NCBI RefSeq assembly: GCF_005144585.1
Contig: NZ_SSMQ01000059.1
Span: 1 to 64,000 of the forward strand
DNA from: Polyangium fumosum
GTDB taxonomy: Bacteria; Myxococcota_A; Polyangia; Polyangiales; Polyangiaceae
Length of the DNA stretch: 64,000 nt
Reading direction: 5' to 3'
Below the pieces are notes generated by a model. The model was not told the DNA's origin. It worked only from the letters and a program-made list of their open reading frames with translations, and ran no database searches. Position numbers and translations under genes: made by a program. Below are positions 36,302-45,515 of this stretch, piece by piece. Positions within the stretch are counted from its first letter, which is position 1. Every line of letters begins with the position of its first letter.

Positions 36302-37315
36302 TCAGAAGCCGGCGAGCACGCTCTTGCCGATCGCCTTGCCACTCTCGATCGTGGCGTGAACCTTCTTCAGCGTCGCCGCATCGATACGGCCGGCCCGCTC
36401 GGTCAGCGTCGTGCGGAGGACGCCCGCGTCGACGAGCGCCGAGACTTCTTCGAGCAGGCGATGCTGCTCGATCATGTCGTTCGTCTGGAAGATCGACCGC
36501 GTGAACATGAGCTCCCAGCCGACCATCACGCTCTTGCGCTTGAAGGGTACGATGTCGAAGGACTTCGGATCGTCGATCAGCACCACGCGTCCCTGCGGAG
36601 CGACAGCCTTGGCGATTGCGTCCTGGTGCCGATCGCTCGCGGTCAGCCCCGCCACGTACGGCACGTGTGGAATTCCAAGCTCCGCCAATCCTGCATCGAG
36701 CGGCTGCGTGTGATCGATGACGTGATGGGCGCCCATGTCGAGGACCCATTGTTTCGTCTCCGGCCGTGAGGCCGTCGCGATGACCGTGAGCCCCGTCAGG
36801 CGCCGCGCGATCTGAATGAGGATCGAGCCCACGCCGCCCGCGCCGTTGATGACGAGGAGCGAGCCCGCCTGCGCCTTGCGACCATACGGAACGCCGAGCC
36901 TGTCAAAAAGCAGCTCCCACGCGGTGATCGCGGTGAGCGGGAGCGCCGCGGCTTCGGCGAAATCGAGGGACTTCGGCTTGCGCCCCACGAGCCGTTCGTC
37001 GACGAGGTGCTTTTCGGCATTCGTGCCGGGTCTCCCGATGGCGCCTGCATAAAAGACCTCGTCTCCCGGGCGGAACAAAGTCACGTCCGGCCCGACCGCT
37101 TCGACGACGCCCGACGCGTCCCAGCCGAGCACACGCGGGCTGCCGTCCTCGGACTTGAAGCTCGCGCGAATTTTCACGTCGACGGGGTTCACGGACACCG
37201 CGTGGACACGGACGAGGAGGTCACGCCCGGTGGCTTTCGGCTCGGGGAGCTCGACGTCGACGAGGGAATGGTCCGCGGTGATGGGGAGAGGTTGGTGGGT
37301 GCCGACGGCCTTCAT
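36302..37315 (-). CDS. Zinc-type alcohol dehydrogenase-like / quinone oxidoreductase
   Basis: 337 residues, medium-chain dehydrogenase/reductase fold. GroES-like N-terminus (RDLLVRVHAVSVNPVDVKIR, VLGWDASGVVEAVGPDVTLF), then Rossmann segment LVINGAGGVGSILIQIARRL with NADPH-type GxGxxG. Catalytic zinc ligands are not seen, as in zeta-crystallin and quinone oxidoreductases (QOR). VIDHTQPLD and LIDDPKSFDIVPF support the family called zinc-binding alcohol dehydrogenase family (ZADH). It would reduce quinones or enones with NADPH. The first ATG is used. Confidence 0.92.
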   Translation of the reverse strand: MKAVGTHQPLPITADHSLVDVELPEPKATGRDLLVRVHAVSVNPVDVKIRASFKSEDGSPRVLGWDASGVVEAVGPDVTLFRPGDEVFYAGAIGRPGTNAEKHLVDERLVGRKPKSLDFAEAAALPLTAITAWELLFDRLGVPYGRKAQAGSLLVINGAGGVGSILIQIARRLTGLTVIATASRPETKQWVLDMGAHHVIDHTQPLDAGLAELGIPHVPYVAGLTASDRHQDAIAKAVAPQGRVVLIDDPKSFDIVPFKRKSVMVGWELMFTRSIFQTNDMIEQHRLLEEVSALVDAGVLRTTLTERAGRIDAATLKKVHATIESGKAIGKSVLAGF

Positions 37316-37486
37316 GGGGACGACTCCTTGGTTCGTGGAGGTGCCGCGCATCTTTGGGCCTTCCGGTCCGCCGCGCGAGGCCCGTGTGCGCATGCCGGCC
37401 ATGCGCCAGCGCATGGCGCGAAGGGGACGTCGTGACAAGCCCGCGAAGGCGCTGGTGTCAAGCATCGAGCTGAGGTACGAGGCCTC

Positions 37487-40400
37487 GTGATCAGCGATGG
37501 AATGCGCGCCGAAGCCTCCGTCTGGATGCTCGAAACGTATCGACCGCCGCTCGCCGTTCTCGCGGAGCGCCTGGCCTCGACGGATCCAGCCGAGGCGCTC
37601 GCGGCCGCAAATGCGCTCGCGGAGCGGGCGAGGGAAGGGAAAGACGATCCGCAAGCACTCGCGGCGTGCGTGCCGGCAGACCTCCTCGCGCTGACACACG
37701 ACGCGCAGCGGGTCCTCGCCGAGCTCGCGGTCATGGGTTTGCCCCTTGTGATCCCCAAGCTCCCCGCAGACCTTCCGCCCGCGCTCGCGTGCCGTTTTCG
37801 ATGCGCAGCGCTGCTCGCCTCCCCCGAGCGCCTGCCGCTCGACGAGGCGTCGCCGCTGGATCTCCACGCCGTCGCGGATGCGCCCGTCGAACGGGCCCTC
37901 GCGTCGGGGCTCTGGATCCGCGCGGCTGCTCATGCACGGCCCGCGATGCACGATCACGCCATTACCTTCGCGCGCGCCGGGCTTTTCCGTGCGGTCCTCT
38001 CGCCGGTCGAACCAGCGGAGGTGCTTTGGGACATCGCGCGCCGCTCGTCGGATGCCGTGGCCACACGCGCGCTGGGCCTCCTCGCCGAGCCCTGGGCGCA
38101 GGGTTTGCCCTGTCCGCCGCTCGCCGCGTGGTTGCACGGAGAGGAGGTCGCGCTCGCGGCGCTGCGCCTCGCGGCCTCGCGCAGGGATACGGCGTGGGTG
38201 CGGCGATTCGCGACGTGCGAGGACGTGGCCCGCAGCGTTCGGCGCGCGGCGCTCGTGGCGCTCGGCGCGCTCGGCGCGGTCGAGGATGTCGAGCTGCTCC
38301 TCGTGCTGGCCGAGGACGAGCCGGCCGGCGGGGGACCCGAGGCGATCGAGGCGATGTGTTGCCTCAAGCGGCGCGGAATCTCCCCGGATGAAGACCAGGC
38401 ATGCCGCGCGATCGAGCTCGCGCTCCGCTACGAGGTCTTGCCGATCGAGCCTCTCGTGGAATGCACGAGCAGCCGGGCCGACGCGCTCGTCGCGACGATC
38501 GACGAATGCATCTCCTGCGGCGCGTCCAAGGCGCGAGCCGCACGTTTGCTCGCCGCCTTCGGGACACGGCGGACCCTCGCGCGCCTTCTCGAAATGGCAG
38601 AACAAGCTGCAGATCCGATCCTGTCGCGGTCTGCGATTCGCGAGCTCGGCTGGCTGGAGGAGCGATCGGCCGAGCCCGTGCTCCTCGCGAGGCTCGACGC
38701 AGAACCCGAAGCATGCCTGTTTGCCCTCGGTCGCCTCGGCGGCGCGGCCACGGCAGAGCGATTGCGAAGCCTCCTCGAGGGCGCGCCGCCTCCCTGGCTC
38801 TCGGCCGGGCTGCGTGTTCTTTTTCGGTTGGATCCGTCCCCGAGCGTGCTCTCCGCGGCGGCCGAACATGGCGCGATCTCCGCCGAGACGCTCGATGCAT
38901 TGCAGGCACACGCGAGCGCCGAGCAAATCGACGCGCTCGCTGCCATTGCCAAAGCCCCCGGGCATCCCTTTCGCGCCTCGGCGATCGGCGCGCTCGGCCG
39001 TACGGGCGGGCCCCTCGCGATCGACCCGCTCGCCGCGCTGCTGACGGACGGCGACGAAGAGATCCGCGCGCTCTGCAAGGCCGCGCTGCGCACGCTGGGA
39101 CAACGCCTCGCCATTCCGGATCCGCCGCTCGCATGCCTGGAAGGGGCGACGGATCCGGGCGCCGCGCTCGTGGCGGAGGCGGCGCTGCGGAGGTTGCGTC
39201 GGCGGTCCGAATCCGTCGCCGAAACGACGCTCCTGCTCGACGCCGTCTTCGGGTACAACCATCCGCACCTCGTTCGTGTGGTTCGTCCGCTTCTGCGCCG
39301 GGACAACCCCGAGATACGCAAACGCGCGATCGCCTGCCTTTCGGCCGCGGGGCCCGCTTGCGCGGCCTGGCTTTTCCCTTCGCTGAGCAGGGACGTCCCC
39401 CTCCCGGTCGCGCGCCAGGCCTTGCTCGCCCTCGGGAATGCGGCCGTGCCCGGCCTCGGCGGGGCGATCGCCGCGTGGCTCTCGCATCCCAACATGAATT
39501 TGAAAAAAGCGGCCGCCGAGGCGCTCGCCCGGAGCCGCGATTCCGACGCGATCCCGGCGCTCGTCGACGTGCTCGCAGTGCACGATCAGCCGGGGCTCCG
39601 GGAGCTCGCGGAGCGGGCGCTCCGGGCCATCGCGGGTCCCTTTTTTCGCTCGCTGATCGTCGAGAGGATCGCCGCGACAAAGGAGCCACGCCGCGAAGAT
39701 TTGCTCGCGTCCACGATCGCGCGTGATGTCGCCCCGGAGGAGCTCGCCGCGCTCGTCGCCCGCCGGCCGAATCTCCCGAAGGTCCTCGTTCTGCATACCT
39801 ATGCAGCGAATGCGGAGAATGCCGCCGACCTGGACGCCGCGCTCCGGCGCCATGGCGTTCGTGATCGCATTCCACACGAGACCGATGTCGCGCCGGAGAG
39901 CCCGCTGCGGGCCGGCCTCGCGGGTGCCGAGGCGGAGCGATGCATCACGGAGCTGCGAAGGACAATCCGCGAGGCACCCTTCCTCGACAAACCTTCCCCC
40001 GACCTCGTCGCGTGCGTTCGAGCGGCGGCCGAACGGGCGGGCACGATCGGCGCGCGGCTCGCCGTCCCCGAGCAGCGCGTCCTTTCTGCGCTGCTCCCGC
40101 AGCTCGACCGTGTGACGCGCAAGGACGCCCTCGCCCTGCTCGCCACGACGACGGATCCCTTTGTTTCCAGCCGCGTGCTCCCTTTCATCGACATGGAAGA
40201 GGAAATCGACCCGCGCCACGCGCCGCTGCTTGCTGCCGTGCTCCGCCAAAGCGGCCCCGAGGCCGCGCGTTCCCGAAGCGCGGATCCACGCCCCGCCGTA
40301 CGCGCCCAGGCGGCGCTCGTGCTCCGGCTCGCAGGGGAGGGAACACTTGCATTCACACCTCCGAGCGAGCGAGCCGCATTGCTTCAAGCCTGGATCGATG

Positions 40401-42046
40401 CGGGTCGCGAAAACGACCTCCTCGCGGCGCTGGAGGGCCGGGACGCGCTGCCGCTCGTGCAGGTCGCAAAGCTCGTCGCCGATCGCTCCGGTGCCGCCGC
40501 GGCGTGGGCGCTCGCAGAGCGATGGGCGGCCGCGCGTCCCGCGGAGCGAACGCCGAGCCTCGTCGATCTCGCGTTCCTCGGCGAAATCGCAGGCTCCGCG
40601 CTCCGCGCGCTCGCGCAGGGCGAGACGCGCGGCGAGGTCCGGCAGCGCGCGATCACGGAGCTATTCCGCGCACGCCGTGCAGACCGCGCATTCCTCCGGC
40701 CCTTGCTCGCCGATGCGCACCCCGGCGTCCGCGAAGCCGCGGCGGCTGCGCTGATCCACGCTGGAGATCACGACGATCGCGCCTACGTGCTCGGCACATG
40801 GCTCGCGGGCGCCATTCGCGGATCGTTCACCATGACGCTCGATGAGCAGGATACGCCTGCCGTTGCAAAGGCCGTCGCCGACGCGGCGACCGAGGCCGCG
40901 CAGCTCCGCGTCTTGGGTCCCGTGACCGCATTGCCCCCGGGCTCCCGCATTCCGCTGCTGCTCGCGCTCCATTCGTCCCCACATCCGCGCGTCGCTGGAG
41001 CGGCCTGCGATTCGTTGCGCTCGCTCCCGGCAGCGCACGTCCTCCCGCATGTCGAACCCCGTCTCCGCGCCGGGGATCTTTCTTTGCTCGATACCATCGG
41101 CGCAGCGGGCGCCGTCCCCAGGCGCCTCGCAGACCTCGCGCGCACGTCGGACGACGCCGCGGCGTGGGTTCGCTTTGGCCTGCGCGCAGCGGGCGGCGGC
41201 GTTCTTTATGCGGCCGGCCTCGGAGCCACGATCGCAGCGTGGGCCTCGACGTCCCCGTCTCCCGCGGCGGCGCTCTCCCTCCTCGCGCGCCTCGCCGATT
41301 GGTACGACGAACGCCACGCGCGGGCGCTTTGCCGCGCCCTCGAGCCGGCGCTCTCCGGCGCGCGTCGCGATGCCGTGCTCGGCTCCCTTCTCGAAGCGCT
41401 CCGCGAGCAACCCCCCGAGCTCGTTTCGCGGGTGCTCTCGGGCATCGTTCGTCCCACCGATACATTGGCCCTGCAGCTCCTCGCCGAGGCCGAGGCGCGA
41501 TCGCCCGGCCTCCTCGACCTCCTCGCCCCTGCATTACGCAGCGCCGTGGAGCGCGCGCTCGATACGGCGCTCGCCACGGCCGGTCCGGAAGCCGCGCGCC
41601 GCTTGCTCACCTATTTCGCAGGTCGCGCCGATCGTCCCTCCGAACGCGAGCGTGTCCTCACCATGCTGGAACGGCACGTCCGCTCCTCCGAACGCCGCGT
41701 GAGCCTCCACGCCCACCGCCTGCTCCGCACGCTGGCGCCACGCGAACGTTATCTCCGCGCCACCCGCGCGCTGCTCGACGACCCCGATCCCACGACCCTC
41801 CGGCTTGCGATCCGCGTCCTCGCATTCGGCGGGGATGCGGACTCTACCGCTGCTATCGCGGCTCGCTTGTTTCATCCGCACGCGGGCGTCTCGCGCGCGG
41901 CCCGCGCAGGCCTGCTCGCGCTCGGGGAAGCGGCCGTGCCGCCGCTGCTCGGCGCCCGCAGCCACCTGCGGCCCGATCGCCGCGCGGCGCTCGACGCCGT
42001 GCTCGACGAGATCCGGAGCCTCACCGCTGGAAACACCGCGCGCTGA
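37487..42046 (+). CDS. Giant HEAT-repeat protein
   Basis: 1519 residues starting with GTG; ATG at 37499 is an alternative. Almost the whole length is alpha-helical pairs of about 30 residues in the HEAT/PBS-lyase style, for example LLTDGDEEIRALCKAAL, RRDNPEIRKRAIACLSAAG, LSHPNMNLKKAAAEALARSR, LADAHPGVREAAAAALIHAG and RLFHPHAGVSRAARAGLLAL. No catalytic domain, signal peptide or membrane helix is seen. It is likely a cytoplasmic scaffold. It stands alone: 171 bp after a divergent start and 180 bp before the sensor kinase. Confidence 0.88.
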   Translation: MISDGMRAEASVWMLETYRPPLAVLAERLASTDPAEALAAANALAERAREGKDDPQALAACVPADLLALTHDAQRVLAELAVMGLPLVIPKLPADLPPALACRFRCAALLASPERLPLDEASPLDLHAVADAPVERALASGLWIRAAAHARPAMHDHAITFARAGLFRAVLSPVEPAEVLWDIARRSSDAVATRALGLLAEPWAQGLPCPPLAAWLHGEEVALAALRLAASRRDTAWVRRFATCEDVARSVRRAALVALGALGAVEDVELLLVLAEDEPAGGGPEAIEAMCCLKRRGISPDEDQACRAIELALRYEVLPIEPLVECTSSRADALVATIDECISCGASKARAARLLAAFGTRRTLARLLEMAEQAADPILSRSAIRELGWLEERSAEPVLLARLDAEPEACLFALGRLGGAATAERLRSLLEGAPPPWLSAGLRVLFRLDPSPSVLSAAAEHGAISAETLDALQAHASAEQIDALAAIAKAPGHPFRASAIGALGRTGGPLAIDPLAALLTDGDEEIRALCKAALRTLGQRLAIPDPPLACLEGATDPGAALVAEAALRRLRRRSESVAETTLLLDAVFGYNHPHLVRVVRPLLRRDNPEIRKRAIACLSAAGPACAAWLFPSLSRDVPLPVARQALLALGNAAVPGLGGAIAAWLSHPNMNLKKAAAEALARSRDSDAIPALVDVLAVHDQPGLRELAERALRAIAGPFFRSLIVERIAATKEPRREDLLASTIARDVAPEELAALVARRPNLPKVLVLHTYAANAENAADLDAALRRHGVRDRIPHETDVAPESPLRAGLAGAEAERCITELRRTIREAPFLDKPSPDLVACVRAAAERAGTIGARLAVPEQRVLSALLPQLDRVTRKDALALLATTTDPFVSSRVLPFIDMEEEIDPRHAPLLAAVLRQSGPEAARSRSADPRPAVRAQAALVLRLAGEGTLAFTPPSERAALLQAWIDAGRENDLLAALEGRDALPLVQVAKLVADRSGAAAAWALAERWAAARPAERTPSLVDLAFLGEIAGSALRALAQGETRGEVRQRAITELFRARRADRAFLRPLLADAHPGVREAAAAALIHAGDHDDRAYVLGTWLAGAIRGSFTMTLDEQDTPAVAKAVADAATEAAQLRVLGPVTALPPGSRIPLLLALHSSPHPRVAGAACDSLRSLPAAHVLPHVEPRLRAGDLSLLDTIGAAGAVPRRLADLARTSDDAAAWVRFGLRAAGGGVLYAAGLGATIAAWASTSPSPAAALSLLARLADWYDERHARALCRALEPALSGARRDAVLGSLLEALREQPPELVSRVLSGIVRPTDTLALQLLAEAEARSPGLLDLLAPALRSAVERALDTALATAGPEAARRLLTYFAGRADRPSERERVLTMLERHVRSSERRVSLHAHRLLRTLAPRERYLRATRALLDDPDPTTLRLAIRVLAFGGDADSTAAIAARLFHPHAGVSRAARAGLLALGEAAVPPLLGARSHLRPDRRAALDAVLDEIRSLTAGNTAR

Positions 42047-42226
42047 TCCCACCACGCGCCGGGACAATCGACCTCGACCAGAATGTGCAAGGCGGAGCGG
42101 TCGCGAGGGAAAAAAGAGAGGAGGCAAACCAAGACCGACCCCAGCAGCCGAACCGACGCGGGGGCCCCTTCGCAAGGCTGCAAGTGCTCCATCCGTCAGG
42201 TATGTAGAAGGGGAAAGGTTGGCGAC

Positions 42227-45200
42227 GTGCACGATGGAACGAGCGACTTGAACGCGCCGGGGGCAGGGGCCACGTTGCGCGAAATGCTCGGGCCGAAGGG
42301 GAGCGGCCTCTCGCTCCTGGACAGCCTTGGGGCGATCGTCTGGCTCGCCGACGCGACGGAGCTGTCGTTGTCCTTCCTGAATCGCCAGGCCAGCGCGCTG
42401 CTCGGCCTGCCGCGGAGCGATGCGCAGTCGGCCTCGTGCGTCCTGTCCCGGGTTCATCGCGACGATCGGGCGCACCTCCGCGACGTATGCCAAGCCGTCG
42501 CCTCGACCGGCACGAGCCGCCCGGTCGATTACCGCATCGCCTCCGCCAGCGGACAGCTCGTCCCCCTGTCGGGCCACGTGCACGCCGTACGAGCGGAGAG
42601 CGGCGACGCGCTCCTGGCCCTCGCTTTCGTGGGGCTTGTCGCTCCCGGACAAACGCCGGCGCCAAGGCCGGACGGCGCGGCGGACAAGGCCCACGAGCAC
42701 GGGAGCCGCGCCGAGGACGGCCAGCGGGACGTGCACGCGGCCGGAGGACCTCTGAGCGTCCGACGCGCGACCCGCTTGAGTCGCATCGAGGACATCATCG
42801 ACAACATCGATGGCATCGTGTGGGAGGTCGACGCGGACACGTTCTCCTTCACCTACGTCAGCGCGCACGCCGAGCAGATCCTCGGATACACCGTCGCGCA
42901 GTGGCTCGCGGAGCCGACGTTCTGGGTGGACCACATCCACCCGGACGACCGCCATTGGTGCGTGGCGCTCTGCAAAGAGGCGACGGCCCGAGGGGAGCCC
43001 CATCGATTCGAGTACCGGATGATCGCCGCGGACGGCCGGGTCGTATGGCTGCGGGACTATGTCCGCGTGGTGCTCGACCAGGGCCGGCCCGCCAGGCTGC
43101 GCGGCGTGATGGTCGACATCACCGAGTGGAAGGACGTGCAGGGGGAGCTCGAAAAGACGGTCTCGCTCCTGCGCACGACCCTCGATTCGACCGCGGATGG
43201 GATCCTCGTCACGGCGTCGGACGGATCGACCATCAATGCCTACAACCAGCAGTTCGTGGAGATGTGGCGGCTGCCGCTGTCCATCCTCGAGCAAGGGAGC
43301 GACGAGCAGGCCTTGGCCTCCGTCCTCGATCAAATCGCCGATCCGGCCTCGTTCCATGCCAAGGTGCGGTGGCTCTACCAGTCGCCGGAGGAGGAGAGCT
43401 ACGATATCGTCGCGTTCAAGGACGGTCGCCTCTTCGAGCGTTATTCGCGCCCGCAGCGGATCGGGCGGGACGTCATCGGCAGGGTGTGGAGCTTCCGCGA
43501 CGTCTCGCGGCGTTTTCGCGCCGAGGCGGAGCGCGACCGGCTGCTGGTCGAGGAGCGCCGCTTGCGGGCCGACGCGGAGCGCGCGCACGGTCGTATGGCC
43601 TTCCTCGCCGAGGCGAGCCGCAAGCTCGCCGCCGCGCCGCTCGACATGGATCGGACGCTCGCGGCGGTCGTCGAGCTCGTCGTCCCGTCCCTGGCCCGGT
43701 GGTGCGCGTTCGTCCTGCCCGAAGGCATCGGCGCGCGCGCCGAACCCACGACGGCGGCGACACACGAGAGCGCGACGATCGACGATCGCCTCTGTCCGCT
43801 GCTCCGCCGTTATCTGCCGGGCGCCGACGATCCGATAGGCTTCACGCAGGTGCTTCGCTCGGGCGAGCCCCTCCTCGCGTCGATCGTCCCCGACGAGGCG
43901 CTCCTCGCCGTCGCGCGCGACGAGGCGCACCTCGCGCTCCTGCGCGCCCTCGGCGCCACGCCGCGGATGCTCGTGCCTCTCCTGATCCAGGGGCGCGCGA
44001 TGGGCGTGCTCGCCATGGGCGCGAGGCCCCTCGGCAGCCATTTCTCGCCGGAGGATCAAGCCCTCGTCGAGGAGCTCGGCAGGCGGTGCTCCACGGCGCT
44101 CGAGAACATGCGCCTTTATGGCGAAGTGCAGGAAGCCCTGCGCCGCAAGGAAGAGTCGCTGGCGCTGCTCGACACGTTGTTCACGAGCGCCCCCGTGGGG
44201 CTCGCCTTCCTCGACAGGGACATGCGGTATGTCCGGAGCAACCGGGCCCTCGCGGTGGGCATTCATCGACGGTCGCCGGAGGAGGAAATCGGAATGACGC
44301 CCCACCAGGCGATTCCGGAGCTCGCCGCGCGCGTCGAGCCCTACATTCGCCGCGTCCTCGAAACGGGAAAGCCGCTCGTCGGCGTGGAGATCTCGGCCCG
44401 GATCCCGGCGGATCCCGACCACGACCGGCACTGGCTCGCGAGTTATTATCCGGTCCGGACCGCGCGGGGCGATCTGCTCGGCGTGGGCGTCGTCGTCGTG
44501 GATCTGACGGATCAGAAATGCGCCGAGGAGGTGCGCGCGAAGCTCTACCAGGAGGCGCAGGAGGCCATCCGCGTGCGGGACGATTTCCTCTCCATCGCGT
44601 CCCACGAGCTCAAGACGCCGCTCGCCACGCTGACGTTGCGCCTCGAGCAGATATCCCGCCGCCTCCGCGATGGGCAGCCCGTGGACAAGGAGCCACTCGT
44701 CCGGGCGCTCGCGCAGATCGGCCGGCTGACGGCGCTCACGAATGACCTGCTCGACGTCTCGCGTATCGCGGCCGGTCGGCTCACGATCCGGGCGGAGCAA
44801 GTGGCGCTCGCGGATCTCGCCCGCGAGGCGGTGGCGAATGCGGCCGTGGGCTTGCAGAAGCACACGATCGAGATCGTCGAGCCCTTCGAGGACCTCGTCG
44901 TGGTGGCCGATCGCGGCCGTCTCGCGCAGGTCCTCGGAAACCTCCTCGACAACGCGATCAAATACTCGCCCGCCGGCGGCACGATTCGCGTCGCGCTGTC
45001 GAAGCGCGACCGCGAGGCCGTCCTGTCCGTCACCGATCCCGGCATCGGGATCCCGAGAGAGCAGCAAGGGATGCTCTTCGAGCGTTATTTCCGCGCGCGG
45101 AACGCGCCCATTACATCGTACGGCGGGCTCGGGCTCGGCCTCTACATTTGCCGCGACATCGTCGAGCGGCACGGCGGACGCATCTGGACGCAAAGCGAGG

Positions 45201-45277
45201 TCGGGCAGGGCTCGACCTTCACGATCGCGCTCCCGCTCGAAGGCCGCCCGCAAGAAGAACAGGCGCGTCCAGGTTGA
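42227..45277 (+). CDS. Multi-PAS/GAF sensor histidine kinase
   Basis: 1016 residues from GTG 42227, preceded by GGGGAAAGG; an earlier in-frame ATG (42083) lacks such a site. Domains in order: PAS (about 20-130), PAS-PAC (180-310, IVWEVDADTFSFTYVSAHAE, MVDITEWKD), PAS (315-430), GAF (460-640, MLVPLLIQGRAMGVLAMGA), PAS (650-780, SAPVGLAFLDRDMRYV), HisKA with phospho-His793 (SIASHELKTPLATL), HATPase with NLLDNAIKYSPAGG and YGGLGLGLYICRDI. No membrane helix, so soluble. No response regulator is adjacent, so it is an orphan kinase. Confidence 0.93.
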   Translation: MHDGTSDLNAPGAGATLREMLGPKGSGLSLLDSLGAIVWLADATELSLSFLNRQASALLGLPRSDAQSASCVLSRVHRDDRAHLRDVCQAVASTGTSRPVDYRIASASGQLVPLSGHVHAVRAESGDALLALAFVGLVAPGQTPAPRPDGAADKAHEHGSRAEDGQRDVHAAGGPLSVRRATRLSRIEDIIDNIDGIVWEVDADTFSFTYVSAHAEQILGYTVAQWLAEPTFWVDHIHPDDRHWCVALCKEATARGEPHRFEYRMIAADGRVVWLRDYVRVVLDQGRPARLRGVMVDITEWKDVQGELEKTVSLLRTTLDSTADGILVTASDGSTINAYNQQFVEMWRLPLSILEQGSDEQALASVLDQIADPASFHAKVRWLYQSPEEESYDIVAFKDGRLFERYSRPQRIGRDVIGRVWSFRDVSRRFRAEAERDRLLVEERRLRADAERAHGRMAFLAEASRKLAAAPLDMDRTLAAVVELVVPSLARWCAFVLPEGIGARAEPTTAATHESATIDDRLCPLLRRYLPGADDPIGFTQVLRSGEPLLASIVPDEALLAVARDEAHLALLRALGATPRMLVPLLIQGRAMGVLAMGARPLGSHFSPEDQALVEELGRRCSTALENMRLYGEVQEALRRKEESLALLDTLFTSAPVGLAFLDRDMRYVRSNRALAVGIHRRSPEEEIGMTPHQAIPELAARVEPYIRRVLETGKPLVGVEISARIPADPDHDRHWLASYYPVRTARGDLLGVGVVVVDLTDQKCAEEVRAKLYQEAQEAIRVRDDFLSIASHELKTPLATLTLRLEQISRRLRDGQPVDKEPLVRALAQIGRLTALTNDLLDVSRIAAGRLTIRAEQVALADLAREAVANAAVGLQKHTIEIVEPFEDLVVVADRGRLAQVLGNLLDNAIKYSPAGGTIRVALSKRDREAVLSVTDPGIGIPREQQGMLFERYFRARNAPITSYGGLGLGLYICRDIVERHGGRIWTQSEVGQGSTFTIALPLEGRPQEEQARPG

Positions 45278-45295
45278 CAGACGAATGAGGACGCG

Positions 45296-45350
45296 CGGTC
45301 GGGGCAGAGGAGCGGGTCCTCCGAGCGTCCTCCGAGCGCCAGCCCAGACG
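45296..45350. repeat. Short direct repeat, copy 1
   Basis: CGGTCGGGGCAGAGGAGCGG followed by TCCTCCGAGCGCCAGCCCAG. A near-identical block is at 48509-48554, except for an 11-bp insertion here. Both lie just outside the gene for the MYXO-CTERM-like protein, suggesting a past duplication. Confidence 0.7.
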
Positions 45351-45363
45351 GCCTTCCTCCGCG

Positions 45364-45426
45364 CCGCGGCCCCTGCGGCTCCTCGCCGCGTTCGGCGTCG
45401 GTCTCGTCCGGCGCAGGACCAGGGCG
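45364..45426 (+). pseudogene. Remnant resembling a MYXO-CTERM tail
   Basis: One frame reads PRPLRLLAAFGVGLVRRRT, close to PRSLLLLAALGIGGLVRRRT at the end of the next gene (48343-48405). DNA is also very similar. There is no start or stop making a gene. It looks like a leftover of a duplicated 3' end. Confidence 0.45.
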
Positions 45427-45515
45427 CTCCCACGCGTCGGATGCACCCGGGCATAGCATGAATGTGGCGGCCCGATTCTTTCAACAGGAGAGCCATTCTT
45501 GGTAGGGTCGCGCTC

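Noticed and set aside
36302..40387. A 1361-codon minus-strand frame opposite the HEAT-repeat gene
   Set aside because: Only its last 337 codons, from the ATG at 37315, look like a protein (the dehydrogenase); the rest is antisense to HEAT repeats and has shadow composition. Similar long shadows at 27516-30431 and 41534-45817 were dropped for the same reason.
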